Shown here piece by piece: positions 9,031-17,205 of a stretch of DNA of 64,000 nt. Each line of letters opens with the position of its first letter. Position 1 is the first letter of the stretch. The position numbers and the translations under genes are program-made. This DNA is from Methylobacter sp. (GTDB lineage: Bacteria; Pseudomonadota; Gammaproteobacteria; Methylococcales; Methylomonadaceae), in NCBI GenBank assembly GCA_030679035.1, contig JAUXTH010000114.1, positions 1 to 64,000 of the forward strand, in the 5' to 3' direction. The notes under the pieces were generated by a model. The model made no database searches and was not told where the DNA came from. It saw only the letters and a list, made by a program, of their open reading frames with translations.

Positions 9031-9450
9031 AAGCTTTTTCGATTTAACGTTGAAGGTAATGGGCTATTTTATCACCGGAACAGGAATTGACCGCTTCCAT
9101 CGAATAAAAACGGTAAGAAGTTTTGAAATAACGCCGATTCAAGATTAACTGGCTGGCAAAAAGGTAAAAATGCCGTTTGTTTGAAATAGAAAACAAGACT
9201 TTAAAAAGGACTTCCCGAAATCACTATTTTAAAGAAGTTCTTTTTAACCAAATCCTGAGTGCGTTGCTTGCAACTGCATGCATCGATAGAGCTTTAGGTC
9301 TGTCGACACATCAATATCCATGCCTACTCGATGATAACCCTGTTTTTGAGTATATTCGGAATAACAAATTTGGCTTCGGCTTTTAAGAAATCGGTTTAAC
9401 CCCATCTAAATCAGTGTCATCCGTGTTCCATTATTTAAAGTTAGCATATC
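9031..9450. other. Intergenic stretch without a convincing gene
   Basis: About 420 bases between the KAP gene start and the right-hand qor repeat. A 69-codon frame from a TTG at 9177 has no ribosome site and no recognisable motif. It contains a single copy (9408-9436) of the repeat arm that forms the inverted pair at 19568-19733. Confidence 0.6.
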
Positions 9451-9500
9451 AATAACTGCGGCATATAATAACCGCAACTCAGTTTATTGACGTTGTAACT

Positions 9501-10484
9501 ATGTCGCTTCCCGAACAGATGCTTGCGATTGAAATTGAAAACGGTGTTTTAAAACCGGTCAAACGCGCCTTACCAATACCATCAGCCAATCAAGTATTAA
9601 TTAAGGTCGAAGCCGCCGGAATCAATCGACCCGATGTGATGCAGCGCAAAGGCCTGTATCCGCCCCCGCCCGGCGCATCCGACATTCCGGGGCTTGAAGT
9701 TGCAGGAACCATTCAGGCATTGGGCAGCAACATCGATCATTTGAATTTAGGTGACCGGGTCTGCGCACTGGCGACCGGCGGCGGTTATGCCGAATATTGC
9801 CTCGCCTCGGCGGCGTTATGCCTGCCTGTCCCGGAAAATCTGTCTTTTGCCCAAGCCGCGGCATTGCCGGAAACTTTTTTTACCGTTTGGAGCAATGTTT
9901 TCGACCGCGCCCAGTTGCAGCTAGGCGAAACACTGCTGGTGCATGGCGGCACCAGCGGCATAGGCACGACAGCGATACAACTTGCCAAGGCCTTTAACGC
10001 CAAGGTCATAGTCACCGCAGGTTCAGAAGCCAAATGTAATTTCTGTATCGACCTAGGCGCCGATGCCGCAATCAACTACAAGGAACAGGATTTTGTCGAC
10101 GAGATCAAACGGCTTACCGACAACCAAGGCGTCGATGTTATCCTAGACATGATCGGCGGCGACTATTTCCCGCACAACCTAAAGTGCATGAGCGATGATG
10201 CCCGGCTGGTGCAAATCGCTATTCAAGACGGCCCGAAAGCCGAGATAAACTTGCTGCCGGTCATGCTCAAACGGCTCACCATTACCGGCTCGACCTTAAG
10301 AGCCAGGGACGATGACTTTAAAGCCGCAATCGCCGACAAATTACTGGAAAACGTCTGGCCCTTATTAACATCAGGTAAAATCAAACCGATTATCCATTCA
10401 ACTTTTGCGCTCAGCGATGCCGCAAAAGCCCATCAACTCATGGAAAGCAGCCGACACATCGGCAAAATCATCTTAATGGTATAA
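9501..10484 (+). CDS. NAD(P)H quinone oxidoreductase, zinc-independent MDR family
   Basis: A 327-residue medium-chain reductase predicted to transfer hydride from NADPH to quinones or enones. The GroES-like N-terminal half includes GINRPDVMQRKG. The Rossmann motif VHGGTSGIGTTAIQLA lies at about residues 150-165. The catalytic-zinc residues of alcohol dehydrogenases are missing, as in the QOR/PIG3 group. The sulfurtransferase gene begins 4 bases after its stop. The 5' end is duplicated at 5843-5950 across the KAP insertion. Confidence 0.92.
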   Translation: MSLPEQMLAIEIENGVLKPVKRALPIPSANQVLIKVEAAGINRPDVMQRKGLYPPPPGASDIPGLEVAGTIQALGSNIDHLNLGDRVCALATGGGYAEYCLASAALCLPVPENLSFAQAAALPETFFTVWSNVFDRAQLQLGETLLVHGGTSGIGTTAIQLAKAFNAKVIVTAGSEAKCNFCIDLGADAAINYKEQDFVDEIKRLTDNQGVDVILDMIGGDYFPHNLKCMSDDARLVQIAIQDGPKAEINLLPVMLKRLTITGSTLRARDDDFKAAIADKLLENVWPLLTSGKIKPIIHSTFALSDAAKAHQLMESSRHIGKIILMV

Positions 10485-10488
10485 AACT

Positions 10489-11334
10489 ATGACTTACACG
10501 ACGCTTGTTTCCGCACAGACACTCCAGCAACAACTTAATAATCCCGACTGGATTATCGTCGATTGCCGCTTTTCATTGGCGGATACCGAAGCGGGTGCCA
10601 AAGCCTATCGACACGGACACATCCCCAATGCCCGCGATGCCCATTTAGACAAAGACTTGTCTTCGGCGATCACCGATTTTACCGGACGCCACCCTTTGCC
10701 GAACTTCGCCTTATTGGCAAAAAAACTAGGGGACTGGGGCGTAACCAACACCAGCCAGGTTGTTATTTATGACGATGCAGGCGGTGCTTTTGCAGGCCGT
10801 TTATGGTGGCTATTGCGTTGCATGGGGCATGACAAGGTTGTCTTATTGGACGGCGGCATCAAGCAATGGCAAAAACAAGGGCTGCCGATCACCACAACCT
10901 TGCCCAGAGTTAAGTCCGCCACGTTCAGGCCGTACCTGGACGAGGCCGCTTGGCTTAATGCGATACAGGTGCAAAACAGCCTGGCCCGAAAAACTATTTG
11001 CCTAATCGATGCCAGAACGCCTGAACGCTATCGCGGCGAACAAGAACCTATCGACCCGGTTGCGGGCCATATTCCCTACGCATTAAACCGGGCCTTTCAA
11101 TTAAACCTGGACAACAACGGCTTGTTTTTGTCGGCGGAACAATTGCGCGATCAGTTTAAACAACTTATCGGCACTACCGCCCCCGAACAAGTCGTTCATT
11201 ATTGCGGTTCGGGCGTTACCGCCTGCCATAACTTACTGGCGATGGAACATGCGGGATTAACCGGTTCCAAGCTTTACGCGGGATCGTGGAGTGAGTGGAT
11301 CAGGAATAAAAATCGGATGGTTGCGAAAGGCTGA
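10489..11334 (+). CDS. sseA: 3-mercaptopyruvate/thiosulfate sulfurtransferase
   Basis: Two tandem rhodanese domains in 281 residues, an inactive N-terminal one and a catalytic C-terminal one. The active-site loop is C239-GSGVTA, the pattern typical of 3-mercaptopyruvate sulfurtransferase rather than plain rhodanese. The conserved DARTPERYRGEQEPID motif before the active site supports this. It moves sulfane sulfur to a thiol or cyanide acceptor in the cytoplasm. It is probably co-transcribed with the oxidoreductase upstream and thpR downstream. Confidence 0.92.
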   Translation: MTYTTLVSAQTLQQQLNNPDWIIVDCRFSLADTEAGAKAYRHGHIPNARDAHLDKDLSSAITDFTGRHPLPNFALLAKKLGDWGVTNTSQVVIYDDAGGAFAGRLWWLLRCMGHDKVVLLDGGIKQWQKQGLPITTTLPRVKSATFRPYLDEAAWLNAIQVQNSLARKTICLIDARTPERYRGEQEPIDPVAGHIPYALNRAFQLNLDNNGLFLSAEQLRDQFKQLIGTTAPEQVVHYCGSGVTACHNLLAMEHAGLTGSKLYAGSWSEWIRNKNRMVAKG

Positions 11335-11349
11335 TCTTTAGTTAAAACC

Positions 11350-11892
11350 ATGACTGATACTTCAAGATTGTTTTTTGCCTTATGGCCTGATGATGAAACC
11401 CGGCAAGCACTGGCTGGTTTGGACCAGTCCATCAAGGCTAAAGGGTTCAAATGGGTGCAACCGCACAATCTCCATGCGACCTTGGTGTTTTTGGGGCAGG
11501 TTGATGAAGATGTTTCATCATTGATCAAGCAGTTAGTCGCCGACATTGCTGTCCCGCCCTTTGAGCTGACCTTTGACCGTTTAAGTTATTGGAGTAGGCC
11601 CAGGGTTTTATGTTTGACCTGCCGGCAACCCGTGCCGGAGGCGGCCGTGATGCTGGCTGCCGCATTGACGGAAGCGGCCGAAAATTGCGGTCTGCAAACC
11701 GATACCCGGCCTTATACCCCGCATATTACGCTGGCCCGGCATGCCCGGTATTTACCGGACGTGAAGATTGAACCGATTATCTGGCATGCCGAGGCGTTTT
11801 GCCTGGTTGAATCCTGTAGTGAACCGGGCGGCGTCATTTATAAAGTAATACAGCAGTGGCCTTTGATCAAACCTACCGCTAATCCTGTTTAG
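11350..11892 (+). CDS. thpR: RNA 2',3'-cyclic phosphodiesterase (2H family)
   Basis: A 180-residue 2H phosphoesterase (LigT/ThpR) that opens 2',3'-cyclic phosphates on RNA ends. The two catalytic HxTx motifs are H42-ATL (in HNLHATLVFLG) and H125-ITL (in TPHITLARH), spaced as in the family. It starts 15 bases after sseA. A GGA-hairpin repeat array begins about 80 bases past its stop. Confidence 0.93.
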   Translation: MTDTSRLFFALWPDDETRQALAGLDQSIKAKGFKWVQPHNLHATLVFLGQVDEDVSSLIKQLVADIAVPPFELTFDRLSYWSRPRVLCLTCRQPVPEAAVMLAAALTEAAENCGLQTDTRPYTPHITLARHARYLPDVKIEPIIWHAEAFCLVESCSEPGGVIYKVIQQWPLIKPTANPV

Positions 11893-11974
11893 ACAACACC
11901 TATCTCGGCCAGCCGTCATTGCCTACCCTCAACCGCTCGGTCTCGACTGCACTGACTGTTCAAAGCAAGCTTTG

Positions 11975-12062
11975 CCTACATGGATGTAGGTAAGGGGCGT
12001 GAGCACGACTGCACGGATGCAGGAGGTAGAGCAACGCAGGAGCAGTTGCCGAGGAGCGGAAG
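11975..12062 (+). repeat. GGA-loop hairpin array downstream of thpR
   Basis: At least three stem-loops exposing GGA: CCTACA-TGGA-TGTAGG (11975-11990), TGCA-CGGA-TGCA (12010-12021), and GCAACGC-AGGA-GCAGTTGC (12031-12049). The first contains ACATGGATGT, close to the CsrA-binding consensus ACARGGATGT. The second and third share GCAGGAGGTAGAGCAA with the element at 22389-22605. No gene is seen between thpR and xseA. Confidence 0.75.
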
Positions 12063-12155
12063 CTTTGAACTCCGGCGTTATAGGAGTCCAAAGCTTGCTT
12101 TGGATACACAAAGTTTGTTTTGATTACGTAGGAACAAGCGGTTAGGTTTTAATTT

Positions 12156-13511
12156 TCATTCCTTAATATCTTTAACCTGGCTGGTGAACCGGCCATGCGC
12201 AAGACGGGTTTGAACCATATCGCCGACGCTGATTTGTTCGGCGGAGCGGATGATTTCACCGGTAGACGGATTGATTGCCATCGCATAACCCCGGTTTAAC
12301 GTTGCCAAGGGGCTGACGGCATGCAAGGTCTGACTGGAGTTTAACAAGCGCTGCTTGAGTTGCTCCAGTTTATGCGCGGTTGCGGCAATCAGGCGCTTAC
12401 TCAAATAGTCTTGCCGCTGTTTATAACTGCTGATAATTACCGCAGGATTATGTTGCCATAATTGGGCGGTTTTTGCCTCGACACTACCGGCCATATGGCG
12501 AAGCTTGGTGTGCATGGCTTGCTTAAGCCTGGCCTCCAGCTCATCCATGCGCTTTGCGTTTCTTGCCAGCTTCTGACCGGGATGTTGCTGTTGCAGGCGC
12601 TGGCTCAGCCAGTCCAGGGTCTGCTGTTTTTGGTTCAGCTTGCGTTGCAATTGTTGTTGCAGTCGCGATTCCAGGTAGACGAATCGGGACAGCCATTGCT
12701 GCTGATCGGGGCTGGCATGTTCTGCGGCCGCCGAGGGTGTTGCCGCGCGCAGATCGGCGACAAAATCGGCAATGGTAAAATCGGTTTCATGTCCGACAGC
12801 TGAAATAATCGGGATTTCGCTGTCATAAATCGCTCTGGCAACCAGCTCTTCATTGAATGCCCAAAGATCCTCCAACGACCCGCCGCCCCGGCCAAGTATG
12901 ATAACGTCGCATTGCTTAAGCCGATTGGCGATGGCTATCGCCCTGGCAATTTCATGTTTGGCGTTATCACCCTGCACCGCCACCGGGTAAACAATCACCG
13001 GTATCGCCGCAAAACGTCTTTGCAATACGGTCAGTATGTCCCTAATGGCCGCTCCTGACGGCGAGGTAATGACGCCGATTGCTCTCGGCAACGTGGGCAG
13101 GGGTTGTTTGTGCGCGGCATCGAACAAGCCTTGTTCCGACAGCTTCAGCTTCAGTGCTTCAAACGCCCTGCGCAAAGCCCCATCCCCAGCCTCTTCGATC
13201 TGCTCGACAATCAGCTGGTAGTCGCCTCGGGGTTCATACAGACTGACTTGCGCCCTGACGATAATCTGTTTGCCGTTTTCCGGCTTGAACGTCAAGCGGC
13301 GCTGCTGGGGGCGGAACATCGCGCAACGCACCTGGGCATTAGCGTCCTTCAGCGTAAAGTACATATGCCCGGAAGAAGGCATACTTAAATTGGATAGCTC
13401 GCCCTCAACCAGAACAGACAGGAAATGCTCGGCAAGCAACTGGCTGGTTGCGCGGTTAAGCTGGGTAACGGTGATGATGTTGCGTGCTATGGAAGCTGAT
13501 GGGGTAGCCAT
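12156..13511 (-). CDS. xseA: Exodeoxyribonuclease VII large subunit
   Basis: A 451-residue catalytic subunit of exonuclease VII, which degrades single-stranded DNA in both directions as part of repair. The N-terminal OB fold (VEGELSNLSMPSSGHMYFTLKD) binds DNA. The central catalytic region includes GVITSPSGAAIRDI and GRGGGSLEDLWAFNEE. A long coiled-coil arm follows at about residues 270-390 and a conserved LNRGYA segment lies near the C-terminus. xseB is not adjacent. Confidence 0.97.
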   Translation of the reverse strand: MATPSASIARNIITVTQLNRATSQLLAEHFLSVLVEGELSNLSMPSSGHMYFTLKDANAQVRCAMFRPQQRRLTFKPENGKQIIVRAQVSLYEPRGDYQLIVEQIEEAGDGALRRAFEALKLKLSEQGLFDAAHKQPLPTLPRAIGVITSPSGAAIRDILTVLQRRFAAIPVIVYPVAVQGDNAKHEIARAIAIANRLKQCDVIILGRGGGSLEDLWAFNEELVARAIYDSEIPIISAVGHETDFTIADFVADLRAATPSAAAEHASPDQQQWLSRFVYLESRLQQQLQRKLNQKQQTLDWLSQRLQQQHPGQKLARNAKRMDELEARLKQAMHTKLRHMAGSVEAKTAQLWQHNPAVIISSYKQRQDYLSKRLIAATAHKLEQLKQRLLNSSQTLHAVSPLATLNRGYAMAINPSTGEIIRSAEQISVGDMVQTRLAHGRFTSQVKDIKE

Positions 13512-13550
13512 TGCCTTATGCGAATTGAGTGTGTTTGTATGGCAAGAAGT

Positions 13551-14288
13551 TTACTCCCGCTCACTCTGTTTTTGTATGCTTTCTCGTTGTAGCTGATTGA
13601 TATAGCGCTGGACGGTTGACTCAAACATAGGCGATATCCGGGTAAACAAGCAGCCTATTTTTTGGATTTTTAGAGCAGCAATCTTATCCGGGTTAATTAT
13701 CAACTTGGCGCAGATCTTAATGGAGACCGTATCTTCACCTACTTCTGAAAGAACCAGCCTGCAATCCTCAAATTGCGCACCGGAAACCAATAAATTGGAT
13801 ATTTCAGTTGAAGTATTAAGCACTGAAAAACCCGTAAGACTAATATCGTATAACAATAATTTAATGGGTTCCTCATCTTCCCGTATCAACAGGCAATAGC
13901 TGCCTTTTGATCGCGGCGATTTTATCCTAAAAAATTCCCGGCGCTGCATCCAAAAGATTAACTCAGGAATCGGCATGGTAAACGCCGGCTGGCCATTATA
14001 GAGGGCTTGTGTCAGCATGTTTCCTTTGAAAGAAACTTTAATGCCCGAAAAATCGGCTTCGAAAATGATTCTGTCGGCCTTAAGAAGCTGCTGATTTAAA
14101 GCGTCTTTGGATCCGTAATCAAAAATTATGGCCTTATTTGCTTCGTCAATCTCAAGTATTGCAGTAAGAAAAAATGCTTTGCCTTCGCCAAAACGAACGC
14201 TAAGCAGACATTTATTCTTAATCAAGATAGTTAAATTCTGGATTATTTGCCTGGGGTTGTTGATTGAATAAGAAGTGGCTTCACTCAT
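13551..14288 (-). CDS. YcgR-like PilZ domain protein, copy 1
   Basis: A 245-residue protein with an N-terminal YcgR/FliZ-like beta domain (about 10-110) and a C-terminal PilZ domain. The c-di-GMP-binding signature is present: RREFFR (RxxxR type) followed by D-I-S-L-T-G (DxSxxG type). YcgR proteins bind c-di-GMP and slow the flagellar motor. It is a paralogue of the next gene (14362-15081), and both read leftward 70 bases apart. No flagellar gene is nearby, so the target is unknown. Confidence 0.85.
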   Translation of the reverse strand: MSEATSYSINNPRQIIQNLTILIKNKCLLSVRFGEGKAFFLTAILEIDEANKAIIFDYGSKDALNQQLLKADRIIFEADFSGIKVSFKGNMLTQALYNGQPAFTMPIPELIFWMQRREFFRIKSPRSKGSYCLLIREDEEPIKLLLYDISLTGFSVLNTSTEISNLLVSGAQFEDCRLVLSEVGEDTVSIKICAKLIINPDKIAALKIQKIGCLFTRISPMFESTVQRYINQLQRESIQKQSERE

Positions 14289-14361
14289 TAATAATGACCG
14301 TGTGTTTTTTGCAGATTATCGGACAAATCAGCTAGCGCTGTTACTCTTTAAATGAACTGCA

Positions 14362-15081
14362 TCACTCTTTCTGTAAGTCTTCTCGTTGAATCTGCTGCAT
14401 ATAACGCTGAATAATCTCTTCAACTGAACGGCTTAACTTGATAAACTTACAACCTATTTTTTGAATTTTCTGTACTTTACCCGGGTTAATGATGTACTTG
14501 GCACAGATTTCAAAGGAAATCATGCCCTCACCCGCTTCTGACAGAATGAGCTTACATTGCTCAAATGTTTTACCGGGAACCAATAGATCAGAAACCTCTT
14601 TAGATACATTAAGCATTGCAAAGCCGGTAAGACTGATATCGTATATCTTAAGATTAACGGGTTTCCTATCGTCCAGTATTAACTGGCAATAATTGGGCTT
14701 TGAAAGCGGCGACTTTACCCTGTAGTACTCTCTACGCTGCATCCAATAAAGCGATTTAGGGATAGCCATACTGAATGCCGATTCCCCTTGATGAGTGATT
14801 TTTTTCAGCTCAGCTCCAGTGAAAGAAACTTTAATGCCTTGATAATCCGTGTCGAATGCAACATTGTTGGCATTAAGTATACGTTGGTTTAAATCTTCCT
14901 TGGATCCGTAATCTAAAATCACCGTATTATTTTTTTCATTGATACCGAGCAATGTGGTGATGTAGGACTCATTATTTGCACCAAAACGGGCGCTCAGCAG
15001 GCATTTATTTTTAACTAATAATGATAAATGGCTGATTATTTGCCTTGAATTTTGGATTGAGAAAGAAGATAAATCGCTCAT
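14362..15081 (-). CDS. YcgR-like PilZ domain protein, copy 2
   Basis: A 239-residue paralogue of the preceding entry with the same architecture. The c-di-GMP signature reads RREYYR then DISLTG. The two proteins share long stretches such as LKCxLL-type N-terminal segments and YIINPxK near the C-terminus. The divergence is large enough to make this an old tandem duplication. It probably shares a transcript with copy 1. Confidence 0.85.
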   Translation of the reverse strand: MSDLSSFSIQNSRQIISHLSLLVKNKCLLSARFGANNESYITTLLGINEKNNTVILDYGSKEDLNQRILNANNVAFDTDYQGIKVSFTGAELKKITHQGESAFSMAIPKSLYWMQRREYYRVKSPLSKPNYCQLILDDRKPVNLKIYDISLTGFAMLNVSKEVSDLLVPGKTFEQCKLILSEAGEGMISFEICAKYIINPGKVQKIQKIGCKFIKLSRSVEEIIQRYMQQIQREDLQKE

Positions 15082-15255
15082 TAATAAATGTTAAATGGTT
15101 TATTCGAATGCGGGTACTACCCGGATGGATGCGCAGTCATTCTTTGACTTTTTTGGACTTCCCCAGGAAAGGCTCATCCAAAATGTTTCTATGTGCAGCT
15201 AAGTTTAGTATATTGTAGGATATTTGGTATCCAAGCACAAAGAAAAGGGGTGTTC

Positions 15256-15576
15256 GTGGCGTGGTTTCTTTTATTTTCTGCGGGGTTTGCAGAAATCATA
15301 TTTGCTTTAAGTCTTAAATATAATCAAGGTTTTACCAAACTGTGGCCCAGCATCATAACGATGGTGTCCGGTGGCTGTAGTTTTTATTTGTTGATATTGG
15401 CAATTAAAACTTTGCCGTTGGGAACCGCTTATGCTGTTTGGACAGGCATGGGCGCGGTCGGCGTGGCCGTGCTGGGGATTATTCTTTTTAAAGAATCGGC
15501 CGACTGGTATCGTTTGCTATCAATTACGCTGGTCGTTACTGGAATTATTGGCCTTAAATTAACTGACGGCGCTTAA
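15256..15576 (+). CDS. SMR family exporter, Gdx/SugE type
   Basis: A 106-residue four-helix inner-membrane protein of the small multidrug resistance family. The membrane glutamate is in FAEIIFALSLKY, and the SugE-type GTAYAVWTGMGAVG and GIIGLKL segments are present. These point to the guanidinium/proton antiporter subgroup rather than EmrE. I chose the GTG at 15256 because AGGGG lies 5 bases upstream and the protein then aligns with family N-termini; an open frame extends to 15193. I see no guanidine riboswitch upstream. Confidence 0.85.
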   Translation: MAWFLLFSAGFAEIIFALSLKYNQGFTKLWPSIITMVSGGCSFYLLILAIKTLPLGTAYAVWTGMGAVGVAVLGIILFKESADWYRLLSITLVVTGIIGLKLTDGA

Positions 15577-15577
15577 C

Positions 15578-15868
15578 GTGCTGCACCTTATTTTTCAGTC
15601 ACCGATTGAATCCGCCATTTTAGAGCGCATTGATTCCGGAGATATTGTCGTATTTCTTGAAAACGCGGTTCTGCGAACATTACAAAATAGCGCCATCAGC
15701 AATACCTTAGCGCAGCAATTAGGAAGAAACCGCCTTTGCGTGTTGTCAGACGACATCGCCGTGCGCGGAATAGCCCCCGATGAGCTGGTTCAGGGCATTG
15801 AGGTAATCGATTACGCCGGACTGGTCGAATTGACGGTGAATAACCCGGTTATCCAGTCATGGTCGTGA
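15578..15868 (+). CDS. tusB: TusB/DsrH family sulfur-relay protein
   Basis: A 96-residue DsrH-like protein beginning with GTG one base after the exporter stop. The start (MLHLIFQSP) and the SDDIAVRGI segment fit TusB, a subunit of the TusBCD complex that passes sulfur toward tRNA 2-thiolation or DsrC. It overlaps tusE by 10 bases. tusC and tusD are not adjacent, so either they lie elsewhere or this TusB works alone. Confidence 0.78.
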   Translation: MLHLIFQSPIESAILERIDSGDIVVFLENAVLRTLQNSAISNTLAQQLGRNRLCVLSDDIAVRGIAPDELVQGIEVIDYAGLVELTVNNPVIQSWS

Positions 15869-16191
15869 TTGATCAGGATTTGCGTCTGGAAACAACCGAG
15901 CAGGGTTTTTTGATCAACCCCGCGGACTGGAATGAAGAAGTCGCAGAACGGCTGGCCGCGTTAAACCATATCGAACTGAACGCTGAACACTGGGAAATTA
16001 TTTTGTTTATCCGGCGGTATTATCAGCAATTTAAACATTTGCCCAATGCGCGGGTTTTTACTAAAGCCATTGCCAAGGAATTGGGCGAGGCCAAGGGCAA
16101 CAGTCGTTATTTGCACAAACTGTTTCCCGATGGCCCGTTAAAATACGCCTGCAAGCTGGCCGGTTTGCCTAAGCCGCCTACCTGTTTGTAG
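15859..16191 (+). CDS. tusE: TusE/DsrC family sulfur carrier
   Basis: A 110-residue DsrC/TusE protein that accepts persulfide sulfur on a flexible C-terminal arm. Both arm cysteines are visible: C98 in YACKLAGLPKPP and the penultimate C109. Having both is a feature of DsrC-type carriers, since many TusE proteins keep only the last. It is translationally coupled to tusB through a 10-base overlap. Without dsrAB in view, a tRNA-thiolation role is the safer reading. Confidence 0.9.
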   Translation: MVVIDQDLRLETTEQGFLINPADWNEEVAERLAALNHIELNAEHWEIILFIRRYYQQFKHLPNARVFTKAIAKELGEAKGNSRYLHKLFPDGPLKYACKLAGLPKPPTCL

Positions 16192-16199
16192 CGATGCTG

Positions 16200-16215
16200 C
16201 CTACATGAATGTAGG
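16200..16215 (+). repeat. Hairpin variant of the thpR-downstream repeat
   Basis: CCTACA-TGAA-TGTAGG, followed by TAAGG, matches 11975-11990 except that the loop GGA is GAA. It lies 9 bases after the tusE stop. Confidence 0.7.
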
Positions 16216-16241
16216 TAAGGAGCAGAAGTTCTTCAATTCCT

Positions 16242-16634
16242 CTACCCTTGCTTAAACTGATGAATCAGACGCCGTTCTTTTTTGTTCGGTTTATGATCCC
16301 TGCCGCTAAAGTCGAATAATTCCCGCTGCTCACGGTTTTTAATGATTTGCTGCTCACGCTTGGCAAGGCTTTCAGTGCTTTCTTCATAAAGCAAAACCGC
16401 TTCTTTAGCCGAGCGCCGCTGACCGTTAATGGCGATAATCGTGATCTCCCAACGATAATTGTCTTTGCTGATAGAGAGCATGGCGCCGATTTTGACTTCT
16501 TTTCCAGGCTTGACGCGCTGGTCGTTAACATGGACTTTCCCGCCGGAAATAGCCTCAGCGGCCAATTTTCGGGTTTTAAAAAAACGCGCCGCCCATAGCC
16601 ATTTATCCAGACGGATAGCGTCCAATTCAGGCAT
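16242..16634 (-). CDS. hslR: Hsp15-like S4 RNA-binding protein
   Basis: A 130-residue protein with an N-terminal S4 domain (RLDKWLWAARFFKTR to VKPGKEV) and a basic C-terminal tail, matching heat-shock protein 15. Hsp15 binds 50S subunits carrying stalled nascent chains and helps recycle them. Its ATG directly follows the stop codon of the rhodanese gene, so the two are coupled. Confidence 0.92.
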   Translation of the reverse strand: MPELDAIRLDKWLWAARFFKTRKLAAEAISGGKVHVNDQRVKPGKEVKIGAMLSISKDNYRWEITIIAINGQRRSAKEAVLLYEESTESLAKREQQIIKNREQRELFDFSGRDHKPNKKERRLIHQFKQG

Positions 16635-16994
16635 CTAAACTACTTCGTTGCCGCTATCAGCCCAGGCCTTAAATCCGCCGGCCATGCTGACGGCATTGCT
16701 GAATCCTATCTTGGTTAAGACCTCTGTTGCCAATGCAGAGCGGCCGCCGGATTGGCAATAAACGATAATATGTGCATCCTGTTTATCCTGAAAGTCAGGA
16801 TGCGAGCCAATCTTGAACTCCAATACGCCGCGAGGTATGTTGAACGCGCCAGGCAAGTGGCCTGCGGCATATTCAGCAGGCTCCCTGACATCCAAGACTA
16901 GGCTTGTTCCCAAGGAATTTTTTGCATCGTCAATATCAATTTCAACAATATGTTGTTTAGCTTGGGCAACAAGATCCATTGCGGTAAGTGTCAT
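16635..16994 (-). CDS. Single-domain rhodanese-like sulfurtransferase
   Basis: A 119-residue single rhodanese domain. The catalytic cysteine is C80 in VYCQSGGRSA and the DVREPAEYAAGHLPGA motif precedes it. The ATG at 16994 (or 17000) has an AGAG site upstream. The open frame continues to 17111, but the extra residues do not fit the family. It probably handles persulfide sulfur in the cytoplasm. The hslR gene follows directly. Confidence 0.9.
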   Translation of the reverse strand: MTLTAMDLVAQAKQHIVEIDIDDAKNSLGTSLVLDVREPAEYAAGHLPGAFNIPRGVLEFKIGSHPDFQDKQDAHIIVYCQSGGRSALATEVLTKIGFSNAVSMAGGFKAWADSGNEVV

Positions 16995-17205
16995 AATCAT
17001 CTCTGGAAAATAAAAAAAATGCCGGCAATAACCAGGGGCCGTACTGAGCACCAACCGATTCGCCAATTCAATAAAACGACTAAATTTCTCTGAAATCGAG
17101 ATAAATGTCAAACAGAACCTAAATCAATTTTTGCAGAGATCGCTTGTTTGCCGCCGGACAACGCTAAAAACTCTATTGACTTCGAGCCCTAGAATAAATA
17201 ACGCC

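Noticed and set aside
9177-9386. 69-codon frame from a TTG
   Set aside because: No ribosome site, no motif, and composition like the surrounding noncoding DNA.
15082-15255. Guanidine riboswitch ahead of the SMR exporter
   Set aside because: I could not find the paired ACGR hairpins of mini-ykkC or the ykkC core; a short CGGGT/ACCCG stem alone is insufficient.
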